Notes: generated by a model not told the origin, from the letters alone. DNA of 64,000 nucleotides from Castellaniella denitrificans (GCF_042653765.1 NZ_JBHSEZ010000014.1:3255-67254); one strand, 5' to 3'. Positions 8,970 through 17,702 are shown, numbered from the stretch's first letter. Translations and numbers: made by a program.

Positions 8970-8993
8970 GTAAAAATCCATCAGGGTTTTTAC
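8970..8993. promoter_or_regulatory. Hairpin/operator-like inverted repeat between OYE gene and ktrA
   Basis: A 10-bp inverted repeat (GTAAAAATCC, 4-nt loop, GGGTTTTTAC; one wobble pair) lies midway between the divergent starts at 8887 and 9055. It is flanked by imperfect direct repeats CAGATT...CATG. Its position suits a shared operator or a leader hairpin for ktrAB. Confidence 0.4.
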
Positions 8994-9054
8994 CAGATTT
9001 TCATGTCCCTGACCATGGCTGAAACGCCATCCGGGACCTGTACCAAGGAGCACC

Positions 9055-9711
9055 ATGGGACAATTCGCCGTCATCGGCCTGGGCCGCTTCGGCAGCGCCA
9101 CCTCGCTGGAACTGATGCGGCTGGGCCATTCGGTCCTGGGCGTGGACGCCGACGGCCGCGTCGTCGACCAGATGGCCGACCGGCTGACCCGCGCCGCCAT
9201 CGCCGACGTCACTGAGCGCGACGCCCTGGCCGAACTGGGGCTGCCCGAATACGACGTGGTCCTGGTCGCCATCGGCGAGGACCTGCAGGCCAGCCTGGTC
9301 TGCACCGTGCACCTGAAGGCGCTGGGCGTGAAGGTCCTGTGGGTCAAGGCGTCCTCGCGCGCGCACCACCTGATTCTGGCCAAGCTGGGCGTCAACCGCA
9401 TCATCCATCCGGAAGACGAGATGGGCATCCGCATCGCCCAGGTGCTCAGCTACCCCATGGTCAACGACTACATCTCGCTGGGCAACGGCGACTTCGTGGT
9501 CGAAATCGAAGCCAGCGCGCAACTGGACGGCCGCACCCTGGGCGACGCCCTGACCACCGATCCCCCGGGCGCCATCCACGCCCTGGCCGTCAAGCGCAAG
9601 GGCGAGACCACCGTGCACCCCACGGACCAGTTCGTGGTGCGCGCCAAGGACACCCTGATCCTCTTCGGCCCGCTGCACTACCTGAAGAACGCCGCGCCGA
9701 AACTGCGCTGA
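9055..9711 (+). CDS. ktrA: KtrA/TrkA-type potassium uptake regulatory subunit
   Basis: Cytoplasmic gating ring subunit of a KtrAB potassium transporter, 218 residues. The N-terminal Rossmann RCK_N domain has the nucleotide-binding FAVIGLGRFGSA (about 5-16) and the acidic VDAD ending strand 2; RCK_C covers about 140-218. It should bind NAD(H)/ATP and open the KtrB channel. An AAGGAGCACC ribosome site precedes the ATG. ktrB starts 16 nt downstream, so the two form an operon; the usual KtrA length is about 220. Confidence 0.92.
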   Translation: MGQFAVIGLGRFGSATSLELMRLGHSVLGVDADGRVVDQMADRLTRAAIADVTERDALAELGLPEYDVVLVAIGEDLQASLVCTVHLKALGVKVLWVKASSRAHHLILAKLGVNRIIHPEDEMGIRIAQVLSYPMVNDYISLGNGDFVVEIEASAQLDGRTLGDALTTDPPGAIHALAVKRKGETTVHPTDQFVVRAKDTLILFGPLHYLKNAAPKLR

Positions 9712-9727
9712 CCGCCCCGACCCGAGC

Positions 9728-11092
9728 ATGGCCCGCTTTTCCATCCATCCGCTGCTGGCCTACCGCCAGGCGCGCCGCACCGGGCAGCTGCAGGCCAGCC
9801 CGCCCGCGGTCCTGGCCGGCAGCTTCCTCGTCCTGATCCTGATCGGGACCGTGCTGCTGTCCCTGCCGGTGGCGCAGCGCCACCCCTTCGGCGTGTTCGA
9901 GGCGCTGTTCACCGCCACGTCCGCCGTCACCGTCACCGGCCTGATGCTGATCGACCCGGCCACCGACCTGAGCTTCTTCGGCCAGGCCGTGGTGTTGGCC
10001 CTGGTGCAGGTCGGCGGCATCGGCTTCGTCACCTTCGCCATCATCGCCACCCTGACGCTGGGCAAGCGTGTCAGCCTGAAATACCAGGCCCTGGCGCTGG
10101 AGGCCTTCAACCAGACCAGCGTGGTCCGCATCCGCCAGACGGCGCTGACGGTGCTGAAATTCTCCCTGGCGATCGAGGGCGCGGCCATCCTGATCCTGAC
10201 CCTCTGGTGGTGGCGCCACGACAGCCTGGGGCATGCCTTCCTGCTGGCCGGATTCCACGCCGTCTCGGCCTTCAACAACGCCGGCCTGTCGCTCTTTCCC
10301 GGCAGCCTGGCCGGCTTCACCGGCGATCCGGTCACCACCTTCGTGATCACCGGCTGCGTCATCCTGGGCGGGCTGGGCTTCAGCGTGCTGGCCGACATCC
10401 AGCAGAAGCGCGGCTGGGCCACGCTGGCCTACTACACGCGGCTGATGCTGATCGGCACGCTGGTCCTGAACCTGGCCGGCTTCGCGCTGTTCTGGCTGAT
10501 CGAGGCGCGCAATCCGCATACCCTGGGCGCATTGCCGGCCGCCGGCCAGGGACTGGCCGCCTGGACCCAGGTCGTCGCCGCGCGCACGGCCGGCTTCGCC
10601 AGCGTGAACGTCGACCAGCTGTACGACAGCTCGCGCTTCCTGCTCACCTGCCTGATGTTCATCGGCGGCGGCTCGCTGTCCACGGCCAGCGGCATCAAGC
10701 TCGCCACCTTCATCGTCCTGCTGGCCGTGGTCCGGGCCTACATCCTGCAGCGCAAGGAAGTCGTGCTGATGCACCGCACCATCGCCCCCGAATCCATCCA
10801 GAAGGCCCTGGCCCTGATGATGGTGTCGGGCCTGCTGGTGTGCCTGGGCATCTTCCTGGTCAGCCTGTTCGAGGACCTGCCCTTCATCGCCGTGGTCATG
10901 GAGGTCATGTCGGCCTTCAGCACCACCGGCATCAGCCCCGACCTGACCGGCGCCCTGACCCTGCCCAGCCAGATCGTGCTGATGCTGCTGATGTTCGTCG
11001 GCCGCCTGGGGCCCCTGACCCTGGTCTACAGCCTGGGTACGCAGCGCCGCAGCCGGGTGCGATACCCGGAAACGGTGGTGCAGATAGGGTGA
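9728..11092 (+). CDS. ktrB: KtrB/TrkH-type potassium channel subunit
   Basis: Membrane subunit of the potassium uptake system, 454 residues, with four M1-P-M2 repeats. The four pore loops and their filter glycines are visible: TSAVTVTGLM, SAFNNAGLSL, AARTAGFASVN and AFSTTGISPD. A helix-breaking GGGSLSTASGIK segment marks the gating loop in the third repeat. It lies 16 nt after ktrA and should act with it in K+/Na+-coupled potassium uptake and osmotic adaptation. The C terminus (RRSRVRYPETVVQIG) is typical of KtrB. Confidence 0.92.
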   Translation: MARFSIHPLLAYRQARRTGQLQASPPAVLAGSFLVLILIGTVLLSLPVAQRHPFGVFEALFTATSAVTVTGLMLIDPATDLSFFGQAVVLALVQVGGIGFVTFAIIATLTLGKRVSLKYQALALEAFNQTSVVRIRQTALTVLKFSLAIEGAAILILTLWWWRHDSLGHAFLLAGFHAVSAFNNAGLSLFPGSLAGFTGDPVTTFVITGCVILGGLGFSVLADIQQKRGWATLAYYTRLMLIGTLVLNLAGFALFWLIEARNPHTLGALPAAGQGLAAWTQVVAARTAGFASVNVDQLYDSSRFLLTCLMFIGGGSLSTASGIKLATFIVLLAVVRAYILQRKEVVLMHRTIAPESIQKALALMMVSGLLVCLGIFLVSLFEDLPFIAVVMEVMSAFSTTGISPDLTGALTLPSQIVLMLLMFVGRLGPLTLVYSLGTQRRSRVRYPETVVQIG

Positions 11093-11149
11093 TTCATGTA
11101 CTACTATTACTTTTTTTCCCAGACCCAACCTCTCATTAGGATCCCGTCC

Positions 11150-11968
11150 ATGGTGATTTCCATCGCACGACAGGCGGCGCTGTGCGCCGCTCTCGGCCTT
11201 GCCGGCCTGGCCACCACGGCTTCGGCCGCCACGCTGAAAATCGGCACCGAAGGCGGCTACCCGCCCTGGAGCATGGTCGACGCCAGCGGCAAGGTCACCG
11301 GCTTCGACGCCGACGTCGGCCATGCCCTGTGCAAGAAGCTCGACATGAAGTGCCGCTTCGTGGTCCAGGCCTTCGACAGCCTGATCCCCGCCCTGCAGGC
11401 CGAACGCTTCGACCTGGTGATCTCCGGCATGTCCGTCACCGCCGAGCGCGCCAAGGTCATCGCCTTCAGCATCCCCTACGCCACGGAAGATTCCGCCTTC
11501 GTGCTGCCCAAGGACGACGCGCTGCTCAAGGCCGCCGATCCCAAGGCCCTGATGGCCGGCCTGGCGGGCAAGACCGTCGGCGTGCAGAGCGGCACCACCC
11601 AGGGCGCCTTCCTGCAGAAATACGCGCCCGACCTGAAGCTCAAGACCTACGAGACCCAGGACCAGATGCAGATGGACCTGTCGGCCGGCCGCCTGGACGC
11701 GACCTTCTCCGAAGTCACCCCGCAGAGCCAGTTCCTGGACACCACCGGCAAGGGCAAGTTCGTCATGGCCGACGCCGTGGTCAAGAGCAGCGCCGACCCG
11801 GACATCCTGGGCCTGGGCATCGGGGCCGGCATCAACCAGAAGAACACCGAGCTGAAGGCCAAGGTGGACAAGGCCCTGTGCGAACTGATCGCCGACGGCA
11901 CCATCAAGTCCTCCAGCACCAAGTGGTTCGGCGTCGACCTGTCCAACTACGCCGCCTGCAAGAAGTAA
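11150..11968 (+). CDS. Basic/polar amino acid ABC transporter substrate-binding protein (HisJ-like)
   Basis: Periplasmic binding protein of ABC importer family 3, 272 residues. The signal peptide covers about 1-26 (hydrophobic core LCAALGLAGLA, cut at ASA-AT). Typical blocks are LKIGTEGGYPPWSM, GFDADVGHALCKKL, FDSLIPALQAERFDLVISGM and the lid-closing TVGVQSGTTQGAF. The ATG at 11150 follows a TTAGGA ribosome site; upstream in-frame codons from 11096 encode an unlikely Tyr/Phe leader. Two permeases follow after a 100-bp gap with a strong hairpin. It probably binds Lys/Arg/Orn/His, but the ligand is not certain. Confidence 0.9.
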   Translation: MVISIARQAALCAALGLAGLATTASAATLKIGTEGGYPPWSMVDASGKVTGFDADVGHALCKKLDMKCRFVVQAFDSLIPALQAERFDLVISGMSVTAERAKVIAFSIPYATEDSAFVLPKDDALLKAADPKALMAGLAGKTVGVQSGTTQGAFLQKYAPDLKLKTYETQDQMQMDLSAGRLDATFSEVTPQSQFLDTTGKGKFVMADAVVKSSADPDILGLGIGAGINQKNTELKAKVDKALCELIADGTIKSSSTKWFGVDLSNYAACKK

Positions 11969-11982
11969 TGCCCGACGACGCG

Positions 11983-12004
11983 GCCGGCGCCTCCGGGCGC
12001 CGGC
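11983..12004 (+). terminator. Intercistronic hairpin between binding protein and permease genes
   Basis: A 9-bp stem (11983-11991 with 11996-12004) with a four-base loop, followed by a further CCCCGGGG-type inverted repeat up to about 12053. Such hairpins between binding-protein and permease genes commonly stabilise or terminate most transcripts, so the periplasmic protein is made in excess. No T run is present. Confidence 0.5.
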
Positions 12005-12068
12005 GTCACTCCCCCGGGGCCGCCGCCCGCCACGCGCCGGCGCCGCCCCGGGGCTTTCGATCGATTCC

Positions 12069-12785
12069 ATGATCCAGACCCTGCACGACATCCTGAGCGC
12101 CGGCTGGGGCGCCATGCTGCTGCGTGGCGCGGCCATGACCGTCTTCATCAGCGTGTGCGGCATCGGCCTGGGCATGGCCATCGGCATCGCCGGCGCGGTC
12201 GCCAAGACCGGCGCCAGCCGCCCGGCGCGCGCGCTCGTCGGCCTGTACACCCTGATCGTGCGCAGCGTCCCCGAACTGCTCATCATCTACCTGCTGTTCT
12301 TCGGCGCGGTGCAGCCCGCCGCCGACCTGGCCGACTGGCTGGAATGGGACGACCTGATGAGCACCGTCTTCCCCATGCTGATCGGCATCCTGGCCATCGC
12401 CCTGATCTCCGGATCCTACAGCGTCGAGGTCTTCCGCGGCGCCTTCAAGGCCATCGATCCCGGCCAGCTCGAAGCCGCCCGCGCCATCGGCATGGACCGC
12501 GGCCAGTGCCTGCGGCGCATCACCTTGCCGCAGCTCTTCTGGTACGCCCTGCCCGGCGCCAACAACGTCTGGCAGGCCGCCCTGAAGGACACCGCTCTGG
12601 TCTCCCTGGTGGGCCTGGTCGAACTGATGCGCGCCGCCGTCCTGGGCTCGGCCGCCACGCGCGCGCCCCTGATCCTGTACCTGCTGGCCGGCATCCTGTA
12701 TTTCCTGATCGGCGCCTGCAGCCAGGGCCTGTTCGTTTGGGCCGAACGCCACTTCGGGCGCGGCATGCGGGGGGCCGGACGATGA
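12069..12785 (+). CDS. Amino acid ABC transporter permease (HisQ-like)
   Basis: Inner-membrane permease subunit, 238 residues with about five helices. The N-terminal GAAMTVFISVCGIGLGMAIG and the VRSVPELLIIYLLFF block are typical of HisQ/ArtQ-type permeases. The EAA loop, which docks the ATPase, reads EAARAIGMDRGQCLRRITLPQ (about 137-157). Its stop overlaps the ATG of the next permease (ATGA). The two should form the HisQM-like heterodimer served by the binding protein upstream. Confidence 0.9.
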   Translation: MIQTLHDILSAGWGAMLLRGAAMTVFISVCGIGLGMAIGIAGAVAKTGASRPARALVGLYTLIVRSVPELLIIYLLFFGAVQPAADLADWLEWDDLMSTVFPMLIGILAIALISGSYSVEVFRGAFKAIDPGQLEAARAIGMDRGQCLRRITLPQLFWYALPGANNVWQAALKDTALVSLVGLVELMRAAVLGSAATRAPLILYLLAGILYFLIGACSQGLFVWAERHFGRGMRGAGR

Positions 12786-13465
12786 TCGAACTGTTCGAAC
12801 ACGCCGTTCCCGTGCTGATCGAAGGCTTCTGGATCACCCTGCGTATCGGCCTGTTCTCCATCCTGTTCGCCTCGCTGCTGGGCCTGGGCGCGGCGCTGAT
12901 GCGCACCGCGCGCAACCCGCTGGTCTCGGGCGCGGCCTTCGCCTACAGCACCGTCTTTCGCGGCACGCCGCTGCTGATCCAGCTGTTCCTGCTGTACTAC
13001 GGCATCGGCACCCTGGGCTTCGTGCGCGAACAGCCCGCCCTGTGGTGGCTGTTCTCCGACGGCGCGCGCTGCGCCATCCTGGCCATCGCCCTGAACAGCG
13101 GCGCCTACATGAGCGAGGCCATCCGCGGCGGCCTACAATCCGTGCCGGCCGGCCAGCTGGACGCCGCCGCGTCCTGCGGCATGAGCCGCCTGCAGATCTT
13201 CCGCCGCATCCGCTTCCCCCTGGCCATCCGCCAGGCCTTCCCGGCCTACAGCAACGAGCTGGTGCTGGCCATCAAGGGCACCAGCCTGGCCTCCACCATC
13301 GCCGTCATGGAGCTCACCGGCTTCGCCCGGCGCCTGATGAGCCAGAGCTACCTGATCGTCGAAACCTTCATCATCGCCGGCATGCTGTACCTGGCCATCA
13401 ACGTCACGCTGCTCGGCTGCGCCTGGCTGGTGGAGCGCAGGCTGGGGATCCGGACGGGGGAATAG
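12782..13465 (+). CDS. Amino acid ABC transporter permease (HisM-like)
   Basis: Second membrane subunit of the same importer, 227 residues, with TVFRGTPLLIQLFLLYYGIG and the EAA loop LDAAASCGMSRLQIFRRIRFP (about 119-139). The start at 12782 overlaps the HisQ-like stop. In most operons a HisP-type ATPase follows, but here the next gene is an unrelated toxin-antitoxin pair 110 bp away. Either the ATPase is encoded elsewhere, or it was displaced when the accessory DNA arrived. Confidence 0.9.
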   Translation: MIELFEHAVPVLIEGFWITLRIGLFSILFASLLGLGAALMRTARNPLVSGAAFAYSTVFRGTPLLIQLFLLYYGIGTLGFVREQPALWWLFSDGARCAILAIALNSGAYMSEAIRGGLQSVPAGQLDAAASCGMSRLQIFRRIRFPLAIRQAFPAYSNELVLAIKGTSLASTIAVMELTGFARRLMSQSYLIVETFIIAGMLYLAINVTLLGCAWLVERRLGIRTGE

Positions 13466-13525
13466 GATCGCAGGCCGCCACCCCTTCGAAATCCGCGGAG
13501 GGACATGCAGCGCCAGAGTGGCTCA

Positions 13526-13576
13526 TAAGTCTACGTAAACACCATATAAGCAGGGTGCTGATGTATACTTAATCCC
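13526..13576 (+). promoter_or_regulatory. Promoter/operator of AbiE-type pair, probable leaderless start
   Basis: An inverted repeat TAAGTnTAC (13526-13534) and GTATACTTA (13563-13571) frames the region; AbiEi antitoxins are known to repress their own promoters by binding inverted repeats. The right arm contains a TATACT -10 box (13564-13569) only 7 nt before the ATG at 13577, and no Shine-Dalgarno sequence is present. Transcription should start at or next to the start codon. The -35 element is weak. Confidence 0.5.
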
Positions 13577-14125
13577 ATGAACCAGCGCCAAGCCATTCGC
13601 GTTCTCCGTGCCCTGGACGACACCGGCCGCTATGTATTCCGGCGCCAGCATCTGCGCGCCTGCTTCCACGAGGATTCGGAAAAGACCTTTGCCGCCGGGC
13701 TGGCCCGCCTGGTCGATACCAGCATCCTGACCCGCGCGGCCCGGGCCGTCTACGTTCATGACGCGGCAAAATCCCGCGACGGGTACACGATCGAACGCAT
13801 CGCCATCGCCCTGCGTCCCGCCGAGCTCAGCTACATCAGCCTGGAATCCGCCCTGGCGGAATACGGCGTCATCTCGCAGATCCCCATCGATCGCATCACC
13901 CTCATGACCACCGGACGCGAAGGTGAAATCCGGACCCCTTACGGCACCATCGAGTTTGTGCACACCAAGCGCGATCCGGCCGATCTGCGCCAAGCGACGC
14001 TTTCTTCCGATCATCCCTTGCGCATGGCCAAGATCGACACGGCCATCCGCGACTTGCGGCGTGTCGGCCGCAATCTGCATTTGATCGACCCAGAAGCCCT
14101 CCAGGAGGCCTTGGCCAAACCATGA
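13577..14125 (+). CDS. AbiEi-type antitoxin/repressor (type IV toxin-antitoxin)
   Basis: A 182-residue protein with an N-terminal winged-helix segment (about 1-60: ALDDTGRYVFRRQHLR...FAAGLARLVDTSILTRAARAVY) and a C-terminal region with the AbiEi-like SYISLESALAEYGVI block. AbiEi proteins repress the operon and counteract the nucleotidyltransferase toxin without direct binding. The stop overlaps the ATG of the next gene (ATGA), the normal order antitoxin-toxin. It is shorter than the AbiEi-like protein at 62809-63546 and clearly a different lineage. Its base composition is slightly lower in G+C than neighbouring core genes. Confidence 0.75.
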   Translation: MNQRQAIRVLRALDDTGRYVFRRQHLRACFHEDSEKTFAAGLARLVDTSILTRAARAVYVHDAAKSRDGYTIERIAIALRPAELSYISLESALAEYGVISQIPIDRITLMTTGREGEIRTPYGTIEFVHTKRDPADLRQATLSSDHPLRMAKIDTAIRDLRRVGRNLHLIDPEALQEALAKP

Positions 14126-15048
14126 AAGAAAACTTCGATCATCTGGTGGAACTGGCCATGCGGGACGCGGGGCGCGCCCATATGCGTCCCGTCATCGAAA
14201 AAGAACTGCTGCACTATGACATCCTGTTCGCCCTAAGCGAAGCCAAGCTGCTCGACACTTTGACGTTTCAAGGCGGGACTTCGCTGCGCCTATGCCATGG
14301 TGCTCCACGCTTCTCCGAAGACCTGGATTTCGCAGGCGGACCGGGGCTGGATACGCGCAAGCTGCAGGACATCAAACAATGCCTGGAAGACTACCTGGGA
14401 AGCCGCTATGGCCTGGATGTCCGGGTTCGTGCCCCGCAAATCCGGGGAATGGATGACGGGCCGGCAGAGCCCGGACACACGCAGATCGCAAAATGGCGGA
14501 TCAGCATCCAGACCGCTCCCTCTCGCCCTAATCTTCCCAGGCAGCGCATCAAACTCGAAGTAGCCGATATCCCCGCCTACACGCGAGACATCAAAAGCCT
14601 GGCGCGCAATTACCCGTTCCTGCCCGATGGTTACGCGGATGTACTGCTGGGCGTTGAGTCTCTTGACGAAATCATGGCCGACAAATTGGTCTCCCTGCCA
14701 GCCTGTGTCCGCTACGTGCGGCACCGGGACATCTGGGACCTGCGCTGGCTCAAACAACAAGGCGCAAGCCCCGACGTTGCCCTGGTGGAGCGCAAGATCG
14801 AAGACTACGGCGAAGCCGACTACCTGGACAAGCTGCGGGCGATGATCGACCGGCTCGGCGAAATCGTGCGTGGCACGCCATTCACACAAGAAATGTCGCG
14901 CTTCATCCCCCAGGACGTACAGGACAGGACGCTGCACCGGAACGGATTTGGCACCTTCCTGACCAACGAAGTCCAAGGCCTGTTGCGAGTGGTGGAAAAG
15001 GCGCTGGACTCAGGCACCCGCGCCGACGATACCTCTTTTCCAATGTAG
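14122..15048 (+). CDS. AbiEii-type nucleotidyltransferase toxin
   Basis: A 308-residue protein of the AbiEii/AbiGii family. The polymerase-beta-like nucleotidyltransferase signature is present: LTFQGGTSLRLCHG followed by RFSEDLDFAGG (about 52-75), where the Gly-Gly-Thr/Ser and the Asp-x-Asp pair bind nucleotide and metal. A second conserved part, DEIMADKLVSLPACVRYVRHRDIWDL (about 181-206), fits family motif III/IV. Relatives are toxins that transfer nucleotides (to tRNA in studied MenA/AbiEii cases) and can abort phage infection. It is cotranscribed with the AbiEi-like gene through a 4-nt overlap. Confidence 0.8.
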   Translation: MKENFDHLVELAMRDAGRAHMRPVIEKELLHYDILFALSEAKLLDTLTFQGGTSLRLCHGAPRFSEDLDFAGGPGLDTRKLQDIKQCLEDYLGSRYGLDVRVRAPQIRGMDDGPAEPGHTQIAKWRISIQTAPSRPNLPRQRIKLEVADIPAYTRDIKSLARNYPFLPDGYADVLLGVESLDEIMADKLVSLPACVRYVRHRDIWDLRWLKQQGASPDVALVERKIEDYGEADYLDKLRAMIDRLGEIVRGTPFTQEMSRFIPQDVQDRTLHRNGFGTFLTNEVQGLLRVVEKALDSGTRADDTSFPM

Positions 15049-15058
15049 AACATCCGGC

Positions 15059-15457
15059 ATGAAGCGCGCATCCGACCAGCCCGTCCCCTGCCCCTGCGGC
15101 CTTCCCGCAGCCTACGCCGATTGCTGCGGCCGTTGGCACCATGGTTCCTTGCACCTGCAAGCGCCCGACGCCCAGGCCCTGATGCGCTCGCGCTACAGCG
15201 CCTACGTGCTGGACGAACTGGACTACCTGCTGCGGACCTGGCACCCCGACACCCGGCCGGCCGCGCTGGAACCCAACGAGCCCGGCACCCGCTGGCTGGG
15301 ACTGGACGTGCGCCGCCACGTCCGGGTGGACGCCGACCACGAGGTCGTGGAATTCGTCGCGCGGGTGCGCGTCCACAGCCGCGCCACCCGCATCCATGAA
15401 ACCAGCCGGTTCACGCGGGTGGACGGGATGTGGGTGTATGTGGACGGGGCCGCTTGA
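15059..15457 (+). CDS. YchJ family protein (SEC-C-like, UPF0225)
   Basis: A 132-residue protein of the YchJ/UPF0225 family. The N-terminal zinc-type motif CPCGLPAAYADCCGRWH (about 11-27) is followed by the family signature ALMRSRYSAYVLDELDYLLRTWHPDTRP, an NTF2-like region and RFTRVDGMWVYVDG at the end. Its function is unknown. It begins 10 nt after the toxin gene, so may be read through from that operon, but its composition and wide conservation mark it as a core gene. Confidence 0.88.
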   Translation: MKRASDQPVPCPCGLPAAYADCCGRWHHGSLHLQAPDAQALMRSRYSAYVLDELDYLLRTWHPDTRPAALEPNEPGTRWLGLDVRRHVRVDADHEVVEFVARVRVHSRATRIHETSRFTRVDGMWVYVDGAA

Positions 15458-15524
15458 GTACACTTGAGTGATCGTCCCGGTCCGACCGCCCCGGCTGTCC
15501 TTCTTCGAACCCCACCCCCGTGCC

Positions 15525-16169
15525 ATGATGCTGATCTACGATGCCCAGAGCCCCGCGCCGCGCTGCCTGCGGATGTTCCTGCTCGAAAAACAACTGCGGC
15601 TGCCCGCCACGACCATCGACGTGATGACGGGGGAAAACCGCCAGCCGCCCTATCTCGCCATCAATCCGGCGGGCCAGACGCCGGCCCTGCGCCTGGACGA
15701 CGGCACCACCCTGGCCGAGGCGGTCGCCATCGCGGAATACCTGGAAGAACGCCATCCCGAACCCGCGCTGATCGGCCGCACGCCCGAACAGCGCGCGCAG
15801 ACCCGGCAATGGTGGCGCCGGGTCGAGCTCAACATCACGGAATTCATCCACAACGCCTACCACTACGCCGAGGGGCTGGCCCGCTTCGAGCCCCGCATCC
15901 CGGTCGCCCCCGAGGCGGCCGACGGCCTGAAGCGGGTGGCCCGGGACCGCCTGCAATGGCTCGACGGCCTGTTCGGCCCCGGCCCCTACCTGTGCGGCGA
16001 GCGCTTCACCGCCGCCGACATCTGGCTGTATGTCTGGCTGGATTTCGGCGAATCCGTCAACCAGCCCTTCGACCACGGCCTGCCGCGCATCGGCCCGTGG
16101 TTCGAGCGCGTGACGGCGCGGCCCAGCGCGGCGCTCAGCCGAGCCTTGCTGCCCTCCTCGCGGGCCTGA
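15525..16169 (+). CDS. Glutathione S-transferase family protein
   Basis: Cytosolic GST-like enzyme of 214 residues. A thioredoxin-fold N-terminal domain is visible, with the glutathione-site cis-Pro and acidic stretch in NPAGQTPALRLDDGTTLAEAVAIAEYLEE (about 47-75). An all-helical C-terminal domain follows, with GERFTAADIWLYVWLDF. The start at MMLIYDAQSP is preferred; an in-frame ATG at 15468 adds a non-family leader. A decayed copy of its last 40 codons lies at 17703-17825, showing a local duplication. The substrate is unknown. Confidence 0.88.
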   Translation: MMLIYDAQSPAPRCLRMFLLEKQLRLPATTIDVMTGENRQPPYLAINPAGQTPALRLDDGTTLAEAVAIAEYLEERHPEPALIGRTPEQRAQTRQWWRRVELNITEFIHNAYHYAEGLARFEPRIPVAPEAADGLKRVARDRLQWLDGLFGPGPYLCGERFTAADIWLYVWLDFGESVNQPFDHGLPRIGPWFERVTARPSAALSRALLPSSRA

Positions 16170-16315
16170 GCGGCCCCCGGCGGGGACGGCCGGCCGACAC
16201 CCGCGCCCGCCGCGCGGAATGCGCGCAACGGCACCATCGATGCGCGTTTGCGCATCACCCGCGACAGCCCCCTTCCCTATACTGGACGCATCCATTTCGT
16301 TTCCGAGGCAACCTC

Positions 16316-16864
16316 ATGATGCGTACCCTCTTTTGCGCACTGGCGCTATGCGGCCTGGCGGCCACGTCCCAGGCCGCCGAATTCACACTGTCCAGTCCCG
16401 ACATGCGGGACGGCCAGCCGCTGACCCAGGTCCAGGTCTACGACGGCTTTGGATGCCATGGCGAAAACCGTTCGCCCGCGCTGGCCTGGCACAACCCGCC
16501 GGCGGGGACGCAAAGTTTCGCCGTCACAGCCTACGATCCCGACGCGCCCAGCGGCAGCGGCTGGTGGCACTGGACCGTCTTCAACATCCCGGCGACCGTC
16601 CATGAACTGCCGGCGGGCATCGGCCCCGATGGCAAAGGCCTGCCGACCGGCGCCATCCAGGGCCGCACGGACTTCGGCACCAGCGGCTTCGGCGGCGCCT
16701 GCCCGCCCGAAGGCGATGCGCCACACCGCTACCAATTCACCGTCTGGGCGCTGAAAACCGCGACACTGCCCCTGGATGCCCAAGCCAGCGGCGCGATGGT
16801 CGGTTTCATGCTGCGCGCCAACAGCATCGGCCAGGCCCGGCTGACTCCGGTCTTCGGCCGCTGA
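16316..16864 (+). CDS. YbhB/YbcL family Raf-kinase-inhibitor-like (PEBP) protein, secreted
   Basis: A 182-residue periplasmic PEBP-fold protein with a short signal peptide (ALALCGLAATSQA-AE). Family blocks are visible: CHGENRSPALAWHNPPAGTQSFAV, AYDPDAPSGSGWWHWTVFNIP (the Asp-Pro-Asp ligand pocket) and GACPPEGDAPHRYQFTVWALK. The bacterial role of YbhB/YbcL is unclear; some YbcL proteins modulate host responses. It stands 22 nt upstream of an AraC regulator. Confidence 0.9.
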   Translation: MMRTLFCALALCGLAATSQAAEFTLSSPDMRDGQPLTQVQVYDGFGCHGENRSPALAWHNPPAGTQSFAVTAYDPDAPSGSGWWHWTVFNIPATVHELPAGIGPDGKGLPTGAIQGRTDFGTSGFGGACPPEGDAPHRYQFTVWALKTATLPLDAQASGAMVGFMLRANSIGQARLTPVFGR

Positions 16865-16886
16865 CGCAAACATCGCCGCGCGGCCC

Positions 16887-17693
16887 ATGGAACCACCCCT
16901 CGCCCGCCAGCAACGCCGGATCCAGCCCGGCCATTTCCAGTGCCGGGCCCCGCAGCAATTGCGGCGGGTCCGGATCCCCCAGGCGAGTCTTTTCGACATC
17001 CGCCAGGGCGAAAAGCACGTCCACGCCGATGGCCGGCGGCTGCGCTGCACCGCCGGCCATTGGCTGCTGGTGGCGGCCGGCACGGAACTGGACATCGAGA
17101 ACCACCCGATCGACGGCACGTATCTGGCTGAATCGATCGCCTTGCCTCCCGCATTGCTGGAGCGTTTCCGACGGCGCAATCCCGGACTGGGCGCCGGCCC
17201 CGGCGCCGCCCCGTGCGTGCTTGCCATCCAGCCCGGCCCCGATTCGCTGCGCGCCTGGCGCTATCTGCGGGAATGCATGACCGCTGACGCCCCCGGAGCT
17301 CTGCAATGGCAAGCCGCCGAAAGCCTGTTGCTGGCGCTGAACCTGCAGCAGGCCATCGGACCGCTGCTGCGGGATCGACACGACCCCTTGAGCGCCCGCA
17401 TCGAACAGCACCTGTCGCTGCTGCCGCCCGAACGGCGCACGCTCGCGCAGCTATCGCGCGATTTCCATTGCAGCGCCGCGACGCTGCGCCGCAGGCTGGC
17501 GCGGGAACACACGGGATTCCGGGAATTGCTCGACAACATCCGGCTCGGACAGGCGCTGGACGCCCTGCAAAGCACGTCCCGCCCTATCGCCGACATCGCC
17601 GCCGACTGCGGATACGCCAGCCCATCGAGATTCGCCATCCGTTTCCGGCAGCGCTACGGGCTGAACCCGAGCACACTGCGGCAGACACGCTGA
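16887..17693 (+). CDS. AraC family transcriptional regulator
   Basis: A 268-residue cytosolic regulator. The N-terminal half has a cupin-like sensor (DIRQGEKHVHADGRRLRCTAGHWLLVAAGTELDI). The C-terminal 95 residues carry two helix-turn-helix units: TLAQLSRDFHCSAATLRRRLAREH and PIADIAADCGYASPSRFAIRFRQRYGLNPS, ending in the AraC signature. It lies 22 nt after the PEBP gene. The 3' end is followed by a degenerate GST fragment. The target and ligand are unknown. Confidence 0.88.
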   Translation: MEPPLARQQRRIQPGHFQCRAPQQLRRVRIPQASLFDIRQGEKHVHADGRRLRCTAGHWLLVAAGTELDIENHPIDGTYLAESIALPPALLERFRRRNPGLGAGPGAAPCVLAIQPGPDSLRAWRYLRECMTADAPGALQWQAAESLLLALNLQQAIGPLLRDRHDPLSARIEQHLSLLPPERRTLAQLSRDFHCSAATLRRRLAREHTGFRELLDNIRLGQALDALQSTSRPIADIAADCGYASPSRFAIRFRQRYGLNPSTLRQTR

Positions 17694-17702
17694 AGTCCAC
17701 CA

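Noticed and set aside
9590..12286. Open frame of 898 codons on the minus strand
   Set aside because: It lies opposite ktrB and the ABC genes, has a low-complexity Gln/Gly/His/Ala composition and arises from G+C-rich third positions.
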